NCBI RefSeq assembly: GCF_002242805.1 | Contig: NZ_MCGQ01000022.1 | Location: forward strand, 62,001-126,000 | From: Streptomyces diastatochromogenes | GTDB taxonomy: Bacteria; Actinomycetota; Actinomycetes; Streptomycetales; Streptomycetaceae | Direction of reading: 5' to 3' | Length of the DNA: 64,000 nucleotides | Shown here: positions 37,393 through 44,131 of the stretch, piece by piece | How the letters are laid out: each line of letters opens with the position of its first letter | Position numbering within the stretch: the stretch's first letter is position 1 | The notes under the pieces: model-generated | What the model was told of the DNA's origin: nothing | The model's database searches: none | The model's input: only the letters and a program-made list of their open reading frames with translations | Position numbers and translations under genes: made by a program

Positions 37393-38045
37393 CGACTGCG
37401 CGGAAGCCCCCTCGGGGCACGAGAAAGAGGGACGTACCGCTCACCAAGGACGGCATCTACGCCATGGCGTTGCAGCTCATCGACGCCGACGGGGTCGAGG
37501 CGCTCACCATGCGCAAACTCGCGACCGCGCTCGATGCAAACCCGATGTCGCTCTACCACCACGTACCGAACAAGGACGCCGTGCTGCGCGGCGTGGCCCA
37601 CCGGGTCGGTTCGCAGTTCCGCGCGGGGGAACTGGAGGACGTCCCCTGGCAGGATCGGCTGCGTGAACTAGCCCGGGACTTCCGCGAACTGTCGCACCGT
37701 CACCCGAAACTGATGGGATATTCCTTCACGCGCCCCGACTACGTGCAGCCGGAGGACCCCTTCTGGCAGGCACTGATCGACATCCTGGCCGCCGCGAAAC
37801 TACCCGAGGAGGAGATTCCGCGCGTCGCCGCGACCCTGGTCGGCGTGTTCACGGGTCTGCTGCTCGGCGAACTGAACGGGGCACTGCAGCGGTGGGCCAC
37901 CCTGCCGCCGGCACCGTCGGGCCCCGACGGGGAAGATGCGCCCCCGCCCTCCAAGGACGTGATCGACACCATGTTCAACTCCGCGCTGGACGCAGCGGTC
38001 GCCGGAGTGGAGAACCATGTCGCACGAGTCCGCGAGGGGGCGTGA
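37389..38045 (+). CDS. TetR-family repressor, first paralogue
   Basis: A 218-residue regulator. HTH: LTMRKLATALDANPMSLYHHVPNKDAVL; the C-terminal half resembles the tetracycline-repressor C-terminal domain. It is clearly paralogous to the product at 38259-39056 (shared PRGTRKRDVPLT, LIDADGVEALTMRKLA, QPEDPFW, ELNGAL). The ATG lies inside a CCATAC dyad and has no ribosome site, so the message may be leaderless. I infer that it binds the ten-copy dyad and controls the P450 and neighbouring genes. The ligand could be a fatty acid or P450 substrate. Confidence 0.9.
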   Translation: MATARKPPRGTRKRDVPLTKDGIYAMALQLIDADGVEALTMRKLATALDANPMSLYHHVPNKDAVLRGVAHRVGSQFRAGELEDVPWQDRLRELARDFRELSHRHPKLMGYSFTRPDYVQPEDPFWQALIDILAAAKLPEEEIPRVAATLVGVFTGLLLGELNGALQRWATLPPAPSGPDGEDAPPPSKDVIDTMFNSALDAAVAGVENHVARVREGA

Positions 38046-38258
38046 CGGAAAAGGGCGGGGATCTGCGCACAGCGGCCCTGGTGGGGGCTGATCCGGCGGA
38101 TCCGCCGGAGCCAGACGGGAAGGACATACGAACCGATTTCACGCCGCCCCAGACACCGTTGGCCAGTTCCGGCCCCCACTCCGCACCCACCGTCTCGGCG
38201 GAACGGTACAGCTTGAGGATGCTGTCCCTCATCAGCAGCACGTCTGGGCCTGTGGCCC

Positions 38259-39056
38259 TCACTGCTCTTTCGGGTCGACACCGGCCGCCATGTCCGAGAA
38301 GGGATTTTCCTGGGACTCCCCTTCGCAGCGTGCGGCCGGCGGGCGGAGTTGACGCGGGATGCGCGCGGAGGGGCGCCGGGAGTTCTGCGAGGGCTGGCCG
38401 TCTGGCCCACCGGCGTGATCGACTGCGAGCCGGCCTTCCATGCCGCTGATGATCGTGTCCAGCACCAGGCGGAACATTCGGTCCTCGCCAGAGTCCTCGT
38501 TCGTCTGCCCATCCTTGACGGAGGCGGGGGTGGTTGGCTGGAGGTTCGACCACCGGTGGAGCGCGCCGTTGAGCTCGGCGATCATCACGCCGCTGACGAC
38601 GGCACACACGAGCGCGGCGAGCTGCGGGATCTCTGACTGCGGCACCCCTGCGGCGTCCAGTACGGCGGTGAGCTCGACCCAGAAGGGATCTTCGGGCTGG
38701 ATGAAGTCCGGCTGACTGAACGAGTAGGCCATGAGGTTGGGATGCCGGTGTGCCAGCGTCCGGAAATCCGTGGCAAGCAGGCGCATGCGCTCCTGCCAGG
38801 GAGCGTCCTCCAGTGTCACGGTGCGGAACCGGGTGCCGACCATTCTCGCCACGCCACGCATCAACGCTTCCTTGTTCGGCACGTGGTGGTACAGCGACAT
38901 TGGGTTCGCGTCCAGCACGGCGGCGAGTTTGCGCATCGTGAGCGCCTCGACCCCGTCGGCATCGATGAGCCGCAGGGCGGAGGTGCAGATCCCTGCCTCG
39001 GTCAGAGGCACATCCCTCTTCCGAGTGCCTCTAGGGGTACGCTTCGCTCTTTCCAT
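38259..39056 (-). CDS. TetR-family repressor, second paralogue
   Basis: A 265-residue protein, convergent with its paralogue at 37389. HTH: LTMRKLAAVLDANPMSLYHHVPNKEALM. The last 50 or so residues form a Ser/Arg/Pro-rich tail absent from the paralogue, possibly from loss of the original stop. I chose ATG 39056, which gives MERAKRTPRGTRKRDVPL, parallel to the paralogue; a longer frame to 39104 is possible. The start codon again lies within a dyad (39053-39067), with a second dyad 19 nt upstream. Confidence 0.88.
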   Translation of the reverse strand: MERAKRTPRGTRKRDVPLTEAGICTSALRLIDADGVEALTMRKLAAVLDANPMSLYHHVPNKEALMRGVARMVGTRFRTVTLEDAPWQERMRLLATDFRTLAHRHPNLMAYSFSQPDFIQPEDPFWVELTAVLDAAGVPQSEIPQLAALVCAVVSGVMIAELNGALHRWSNLQPTTPASVKDGQTNEDSGEDRMFRLVLDTIISGMEGRLAVDHAGGPDGQPSQNSRRPSARIPRQLRPPAARCEGESQENPFSDMAAGVDPKEQ

Positions 39057-39067
39057 ACGGTGTACGA
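39053..39067. promoter_or_regulatory. CCATAC dyad operator overlapping second tetR start
   Basis: CCATACGGTGTACGA, two mismatches in the right arm. It contains the start codon of the leftward TetR gene. Confidence 0.6.
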
Positions 39068-39074
39068 TATCAAG

Positions 39075-39089
39075 CCGTACGGCGTACGG
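39075..39089. promoter_or_regulatory. CCATAC-type dyad between tetR and Clp-N gene
   Basis: CCGTACGGCGTACGG, a perfect dyad with G at position 3. It lies between the leftward tetR and the rightward gene at 39247. Confidence 0.65.
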
Positions 39090-39246
39090 AAATGTGACGT
39101 ACAAAGCAGAGCAGCGTTACGGCTGCCAACGTTGCGGGCGGGCGGGCCGGCTGACGGAGACGATCGACCACTCCCCCGTTCCAGCCCGAGGCGGTTCTTC
39201 ATGCCTGGCCTGCCGAACATCTGAATTCTCGAGGGGTACTCGCCTC

Positions 39247-39963
39247 ATGACTCTTCCGGACCTGGACGATCTCATTGCGGAAGTCGACCGCAGAGGCGAC
39301 ACCGCGCACCGCCCCGATGGACAAGAAAAGTCCGACTGGCTGGCCCTCCTCGCGATCGCCACCCAAGTCGCGGGGGAACTACAAGGGCTGGCAGACGCCC
39401 TGGTCGAGGAGTACGTCGAGCACTGCCGGAGGCACGGCTCCTCATGGACGGACATCGGCGCGACCCTGGGCGTGACCCGACAGGCGGCCCAGCAACGATT
39501 CCAGGTCCCGCACAAGCGCTACGGCCCCGAGACCATGACCGACGACCTCCAGCAGGCGATGGTCCACGTCAAGCATGCGGCGGTACAGCACCGCAACAAC
39601 TACATCGGCACCGAGCATCTGCTCTGGGGACTGACCGCGCAGGACAACAGCGCCACCCGGCTCCTGCAGGCCGCCGGTGTCTCACCGGAGACGGTCCACC
39701 GGTCGGTCGGAACCCAGCTGATCCTGGGTACCTCCCAGGCAGCAGAGCGCATCGCATGGACGCCCTACTCACGCAAGGCCATCGCCATCGCAGAGGCCCG
39801 ATCCGAGCACAACGAATCCGACCACATCGACTGTGACGACCTGCTCATCGGACTTGCTCAGGTCGGCCGCGGAGTGGCCGTCAACGTCCTGACCGAGGCC
39901 GGATTCGACCCGGCCGCCCTCGACTCCACGGCTGCGAAAACCCACTCATCACGGCGCGGGTGA
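39247..39963 (+). CDS. Clp N-domain protein with N-terminal helix-turn-helix
   Basis: A 238-residue protein. Residues about 60-90 form a predicted HTH (SWTDIGATLGVTRQAAQQRF). Residues about 97-235 carry two Clp-N repeats (YIGTEHLLWGLTAQ and IDCDDLLIGLAQ) of the kind that bind adaptors or substrates in ClpA/ClpC. The AAA+ ATPase modules are absent. ATG 39247 has only a weak ribosome site. The HTH/Clp-N pairing suggests a transcription factor sensed or delivered by the Clp system. It lies 158 nt downstream of a CCATAC-type dyad and divergent from the second tetR. Confidence 0.8.
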   Translation: MTLPDLDDLIAEVDRRGDTAHRPDGQEKSDWLALLAIATQVAGELQGLADALVEEYVEHCRRHGSSWTDIGATLGVTRQAAQQRFQVPHKRYGPETMTDDLQQAMVHVKHAAVQHRNNYIGTEHLLWGLTAQDNSATRLLQAAGVSPETVHRSVGTQLILGTSQAAERIAWTPYSRKAIAIAEARSEHNESDHIDCDDLLIGLAQVGRGVAVNVLTEAGFDPAALDSTAAKTHSSRRG

Positions 39964-40075
39964 CCACAAACTATGGGGCGGGAGGACAACTGCTCCGGCT
40001 GGTCTCCGACCTCACGGTTGGCGACCGCTCGTACACCCCACGTCCGGACCGAGCTGCTCCGGATCGTGTTCACGC

Positions 40076-40783
40076 CTACACCTCCGTTCCGGCGTTGCCC
40101 TCGTCGTCCGAAGAGTGCCGCTGCGTGGTGTCGCCCTGGGCCGGGGTGTCCTTCTTCTGCTCGTCCAGCAGTTCCAGGAGGGCGGCGTCGGCCTTCCGCT
40201 GGTCCTCCTTCGTCAGTTCAAGAGGTGCGTTGCTGTAGACGGTGTACTGGTTGGGATCGATGATGTTGGCGGCCCTCAAGGTGAACGTCAGAACCGGGCG
40301 CCACCCCTTGCGGTGACCCAATCGCGCTCGAAGCTGGACCTTGTAATTACGGGGCTCCGCAACGAATCCTGAAAACGGCGCCTCGAACTCGATGAAGAGT
40401 TGTCGCGCCTCCCTGCCTGCCACGGCGAATCCGGCCGGCAACTTCAGCTCCTCGCCCGGCCCGGGTTCGAGACGAGACGGTGAGGACCTCCACAGGAGCG
40501 GCAGATGAGAGGCGGGCTCATCAGGAAAAGTGAGCATGAGATCCTGCACGACTATCGGCTTGGCCCCGGTGTTGTGCAGAACAAGCGGAAGCCGCAGGCA
40601 AGCTCGGGAGGGGTGGACAATCGCCGCAAAGGAATGCGGCTCCCACGACTCCAGGTGCCCCTGCCTGGCGTTGATCCACCAGAAGGAGGCGACCGTGAAG
40701 CACAACGCGCAGACCGAGACAATGGCGCCACCGGAAAAAACTGAGGACGCAATCTGATCAGCAGCTGCCATCAGTGGAAGCAC
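40076..40783 (-). CDS. Hypothetical membrane-anchored protein
   Basis: A 235-residue protein, not recognised. An N-terminal transmembrane helix (GGAIVSVCALCFTVASFWW) is followed by a predominantly beta cytoplasmic or extracytoplasmic domain with LPLVLHNTGAKPIVVQDL, and a charged C-terminal tail. The frame has good Streptomyces codon bias, which supports a real gene. The sequence offers no function. It is not close to a CCATAC dyad. Confidence 0.65.
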   Translation of the reverse strand: MLPLMAAADQIASSVFSGGAIVSVCALCFTVASFWWINARQGHLESWEPHSFAAIVHPSRACLRLPLVLHNTGAKPIVVQDLMLTFPDEPASHLPLLWRSSPSRLEPGPGEELKLPAGFAVAGREARQLFIEFEAPFSGFVAEPRNYKVQLRARLGHRKGWRPVLTFTLRAANIIDPNQYTVYSNAPLELTKEDQRKADAALLELLDEQKKDTPAQGDTTQRHSSDDEGNAGTEV

Positions 40784-40881
40784 AGATTCAGTGTGTCAGC
40801 ACTGGTATGGGCACGCGAACAGGACTCGGTATCGAGGGGTCATGAGTGCCCTGGCCTCTCGATGCGTAGCCACCGAGCCCC

Positions 40882-41304
40882 TCACCCTCCAGCGAGGAAG
40901 TGCGCCAGCAGAGCGTCCAGGTCGACGTGCCGGAGCTCGGCGCCCCTGGGCACCACCGCCTCTGTTTCCTGCAGGAACGCCTTGATTTCCTGAGCCGGAG
41001 CTTTGAGCAAGGCCGTACCAGCCGGCGGACTGAGAAGGATGTACACGTCGCCGAGGTCATACTCCTCGGCGGGCCATACGCGTATGTCGCCCTCGCCGGC
41101 GGGACCCTTCAGGCCATCGTCCAGAAGATCTCGCCCGATGATCCAGTCCACCGTATCGTCGCTGCCGACAACGGTGAATGCAACGCGGAGCGCATAAGGA
41201 TCACTGGGCTCATACCGCAGGCTCATGGTCATCGACAAGGACATCTCTTGCGATACGACAAGCTCCACAGATAGCCCCCGGATCACGGTCTTCAACGACT
41301 TCAT
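40882..41304 (-). CDS. SsgA-like sporulation/cell division protein (SALP)
   Basis: A 140-residue SALP. Family pattern: VELVVSQEMSLSMTMSLRYE, DPYALRVAF, DTVDWIIGRDLLDDGL, GEGDIRVWP, and PAQEIKAFLQETEAVVPRGAE. These actinomycete-only proteins guide septum placement and peptidoglycan remodelling during sporulation (SsgB recruits FtsZ). The ATG at 41304 has AGGAG upstream. Two dyad sites lie 190-235 nt upstream. It is paralogous to the broken gene at 54372-54691. Confidence 0.87.
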   Translation of the reverse strand: MKSLKTVIRGLSVELVVSQEMSLSMTMSLRYEPSDPYALRVAFTVVGSDDTVDWIIGRDLLDDGLKGPAGEGDIRVWPAEEYDLGDVYILLSPPAGTALLKAPAQEIKAFLQETEAVVPRGAELRHVDLDALLAHFLAGG

Positions 41305-41484
41305 CGGTCTTACTCCTGTGCCTCGAGGCATACGGGGAGGGCCTTCAGGGGGCATCTGCCGGAATCAAAGAGGCCGCTCGCCTCGTCACGGTCCCCGCCA
41401 TGACGCCGGCCATGGCGGCCGTGCTCACGGATTTCTCCTCCGACTCAGAGAAATCCGGCGTAGGCCGTCCTCAAATAACGCCCC

Positions 41485-41513
41485 GGGGGTTCCATGCGCC
41501 GCATGGAACCCCC
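41485..41513. promoter_or_regulatory. Long perfect palindrome containing a CCATGC dyad
   Basis: 14-bp perfect arms (41485-41498 and 41500-41513) around one base. The core CCATGCGCCGCATGG (41492-41506) is a 6-3-6 variant of the CCATAC dyad. Upstream of the SsgA-like gene. Confidence 0.65.
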
Positions 41514-41525
41514 TCGCTCAGTGAA

Positions 41526-41540
41526 CCATACGCCGTACGG
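41526..41540. promoter_or_regulatory. CCATAC dyad operator upstream of SsgA-like gene
   Basis: CCATACGCCGTACGG, one mismatch between arms. 34 bp centre to centre from the palindrome at 41492-41506. Confidence 0.68.
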
Positions 41541-41556
41541 AAAGTCGACGGCGGCG

Positions 41557-41943
41557 TTACCGACACAGGAGAAACACCTCTCCCTCGTGATCCCGGCGAC
41601 GCGGCGGCGAGACCCGGGGACGTATGACGTGGTCGGCGATGCGTTCGACCGCCTCGCGCAGCTGGGGTCCGCAGTCGCAGCGGGCGGAGCCGAGGACGTC
41701 GCCGGTCAGGCACTCGGAGTGCGGGCGCACCAGCGGGGGCCGGCCGGCGGCGGGTTCGCCGAGGATGACAGCCACGTATTCCTGCCCGTCGGCGAGGTGG
41801 TGGAAGGTGGCGAGGTCGGCGGTCACCGTATAGCCGTCACCGAAGCGGAGCGGGACCGTCAAGCGGCTGCGCACCGCGGCTGCCGACAGGCCTGTCGGAT
41901 TCCTGCTGTCGCTGGATGCGGTGGCGTTGCGTGAGTCGCGCAT
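41557..41943 (-). pseudogene. GTP cyclohydrolase II N-terminal fragment
   Basis: Encodes VPLRFGDGYTVTADLATFHH, GQEYVAVILGEP and the zinc site HSECLTGDVLGSARCDCGPQL with its three cysteines, all from the first half of RibA-type GTP cyclohydrolase II. Similarity stops after REAVERIA, before the catalytic RGHEGRG region, and the frame ends soon after. It is therefore a truncated remnant of a riboflavin-pathway gene, not a working enzyme. Confidence 0.72.
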
Positions 41944-42180
41944 GCCGGGCCGCTTCTCCGGGGCGGCGGTTGCGGGCGCTGGTCGCGCTATGGGCCAAAT
42001 CCGTCTCCGGGGGTGGGGGCCGGCCCCGTCTCCGCGCTCGCCACCACCAAGTCCTACCTCGGCGACAGCGGCACCACCGGTCCCGCACCCACGGCCCGCT
42101 CACCCCAGCCCCCCCGGAATTGCGCAGCAGAGTCTCGGTACGCCGCAAGCCGCGTCCTGGTCGATCAGCAGGCCGGCGCA

Positions 42181-42218
42181 CCGCGACCGCGACCGCGACC
42201 GCGACCGCGACCGCGACC
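42181..42218. repeat. Hexanucleotide tandem repeat (CCGCGA)6
   Basis: Six exact copies of CCGCGA plus two bases in a non-coding stretch (41944-42483). Apart from this and the dyad at 42296, no gene was recognised in that 540-bp gap. Confidence 0.85.
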
Positions 42219-42295
42219 AGATCCGGTGGGCTGCACCTCGGCGCCGCAAACCCTGCGTTCGACATTTCCGGACATTCTCTGATATCACTGTACTT

Positions 42296-42310
42296 CCATA
42301 CAGCGTATGG
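42296..42310. promoter_or_regulatory. CCATAC dyad operator upstream of secreted repeat protein
   Basis: CCATACAGCGTATGG, perfect arms, flanked by TT and AA. 174 nt before the gene at 42484. Confidence 0.75.
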
Positions 42311-42483
42311 AACGTAGCGGAGTGCCGCCGCATCGGTGGCCTCCGTTTCGACTGATGGCCGCCGGCTGTGCCCTCACGAGGGGTGAACTCGCCGATGCGG
42401 CTTCGACATAGACGGGGCGCACCGCATCACCTGCATAAGCAATCCCTGGGATTGCGGATGACGCCCATACGAAGGAGATAACC

Positions 42484-43008
42484 ATGAGGAAGCTCACGAA
42501 GCGCATTTCTCTCGCTGCCGCCTCCGCTGCGGTCGCGGGTGGCGCCGTTCTCGGCGCCGGGGGCACCGCCTCGGCCGCGGTTCCTGAGTCTGCGCACGTG
42601 CAGCGCCCGGCCGTAAGCGTCAAGGCGGACGACCACCGCGCGGAGCGCAGTGTCGCCTACCGACACAACTCCGAGGAGGACCACCGCCAGGACGGATACC
42701 GCGCCCGAGAGCACAGCACCCGCTTCAGCACCTCGGACCGGTACGACCGCCGCGGTCACTCCTACTCCTGGGATGACGAGGGCTGCAGCTGGAAGCACGA
42801 CAGGAACCACCCCTACGACTGGGACCGGTCCGACCGCAACTCGAACCGGTACGACCGTGACTGGGACCGGTACAACCACGACTCGAACCGGTATGACCAC
42901 GACTCGAACCGGTATGACCACGACTCGAACCGGTATGACCACGACTCCAACCGGTATGACCACGACTCCAACCGGTCCGACGATGACCGAGGCCGCGACA
43001 ACCGGTGA
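42484..43008 (+). CDS. Small secreted protein with Asp/Asn/Arg/Tyr heptapeptide repeats
   Basis: A 174-residue protein. A Sec signal (MRKLTKRISLAAASAAVAGG... GTASAA) is followed by a very hydrophilic Asp/His/Arg/Tyr-rich mature part. Its C-terminus is five copies of the heptapeptide HDSNRYD. AAGGAGATAACC precedes the ATG. The signal region is clearly related to the protein at 54719-54973. The highly charged repeats suggest a surface, matrix or metal-binding role, but no known domain matches. Preceded by a perfect CCATAC dyad. Confidence 0.78.
   Translation: MRKLTKRISLAAASAAVAGGAVLGAGGTASAAVPESAHVQRPAVSVKADDHRAERSVAYRHNSEEDHRQDGYRAREHSTRFSTSDRYDRRGHSYSWDDEGCSWKHDRNHPYDWDRSDRNSNRYDRDWDRYNHDSNRYDHDSNRYDHDSNRYDHDSNRYDHDSNRSDDDRGRDNR
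42876..42980 (+). repeat. 21-bp tandem repeat (5 units)
   Basis: Five contiguous 21-bp units encode HDSNRYD; units 1-3 are almost identical, and unit 5 diverges at its end. Such in-frame repeats can change copy number. Confidence 0.9.
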
Positions 43009-43123
43009 GACAGGCGCCGTTGGCACGGGTGGGCTCAGACCGTGCACGTCGCCGTGACACCCGCTGACGGTAGGGAGGCGGCCGCCGATCTCGGGATCAG
43101 CGATTTTTGACCGCACCCGAGCG

Positions 43124-43160
43124 GCAGGCAGGAGGGGCTCAACGGCACCCTCCTGCCTGC
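43124..43160. terminator. Terminator after secreted repeat protein
   Basis: A perfect 13-bp stem (GCAGGCAGGAGGG with CCCTCCTGCCTGC), an 11-nt loop and a following ATCTTT. Confidence 0.8.
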
Positions 43161-43293
43161 ATCTTTCACCACCCGCAAGTTCTGCCCTGGCCGTGTGGAA
43201 GCTCGGCCGTGTCGAGGAGAAGTGGACCGCCGGGCTGCGCCCCGCCGAGCAGCAGAGCGACTGACAGCTGGTCACAGCAAACTCGGTGAAAAA

Positions 43294-43328
43294 TGGGCGC
43301 CGGTACTCAGAAGAGCACCGGCGCCCAC
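43294..43328. terminator. Terminator of the aromatic-degradation operon
   Basis: An 11-bp stem extended by three pairs past one mismatch, about 40 nt beyond the leftward nitroreductase stop. It shares AGCACCGGCGCCCAC with the terminator at 32133-32168. Confidence 0.65.
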
Positions 43329-43366
43329 GGCATGGCGCCTCTCACCTACCAGGCGGCGCATTGCCC

Positions 43367-43990
43367 TCAGGCATAGGCGACGGCGTCCTCGACGGGCACG
43401 CGGGGCAGCCGCGGGAACCACGGGTCGGCACCGGGGTGACCGATGTTGACCACCAGTTGCGAGCGCCAGCTGGTACCGGCGAAGAACTCCCCGTCCACGC
43501 CGGCCTTGTCGAAGCCCGCCATGGGACCGGCCGCGAGCCCCGCCGCGCGGACCGCGAGCAGGAAGACCCCGGTCTGCAGTGCCGAGTTGTAGGCCGCGAT
43601 GCCCTCGCGCGCGTCGATCTGGTCGGCGAACGCCGCTCGCAGCATCTCGCCGCGAGCCGGGAAGACTGTCGGCATCTGCTCGTGGAAGTCGACGTCGTAC
43701 GCCAGGATCGCGACGGCCGGCGCACTGAGCGTCTTGGCCCTGTTCCCCTCGTCGAGATGGCGGACGAGTCGCTCCTTGCCCTCGCGGGTGCGCACGAAGA
43801 GCACGCGCAGCGGCTGGCCGTTGGCGGCGCTCGGCGACCAGCGGGCGAGCTCCCAGATCATGGCGAGTTCGTCGTCGGAAACGGCCACCTCGGCGAAGGT
43901 GTTCGCGGTGCGGGCCTCGGTGAACAGCACCTTTCGTCCGGCGTCGTCGAGGACATCGAGGGCCTGCGGCTCGCGGTCGGTCATGCTCAT
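43367..43990 (-). CDS. Nitroreductase-family protein (malonic semialdehyde reductase RutE-like)
   Basis: A 207-residue flavoprotein of the nitroreductase fold. LFTEARTANTFAEVAVSDDELAMIWELARWSPSAANGQPLRVLFVR matches, in pieces, the RutE/HadB subgroup that reduces malonic semialdehyde or related aldehydes with NAD(P)H and FMN. ATG 43990 is chosen over 43993 and 43984 by spacing to AAGAGAG. It follows the acetoacetyl-CoA synthetase-like gene by 140 nt on the same strand and may be the last gene of that operon. Confidence 0.82.
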   Translation of the reverse strand: MSMTDREPQALDVLDDAGRKVLFTEARTANTFAEVAVSDDELAMIWELARWSPSAANGQPLRVLFVRTREGKERLVRHLDEGNRAKTLSAPAVAILAYDVDFHEQMPTVFPARGEMLRAAFADQIDAREGIAAYNSALQTGVFLLAVRAAGLAAGPMAGFDKAGVDGEFFAGTSWRSQLVVNIGHPGADPWFPRLPRVPVEDAVAYA

Positions 43991-44131
43991 CATTTCTCTC
44001 TTACTTCGGTTGTGTGTGGTGCCGGGGCGGGTTGACCGCCCCGGCACCACCCCGTGGGGACGGGGTTTGCGGAGCCGGGCGGGGCACAAGGGCCCGGTGC
44101 TGTCACATGGGTCTGTGGTGCCCCGGCCGAC

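Noticed and set aside
36937..37671. Plus-strand open frames across the P450/tetR gap
   Set aside because: Poor codon bias and no recognisable domain; the downstream part is an alternative frame of tetR.
41075..41089. CCATACGCGTATGT inside the SsgA-like gene
   Set aside because: It resembles the dyad but has a 2-bp centre, lies in coding sequence and encodes the conserved RVWP region; probably chance.
42160..42240. The CCGCGA repeat as a CRISPR or regulatory array
   Set aside because: It is a simple uninterrupted hexamer repeat without spacers.
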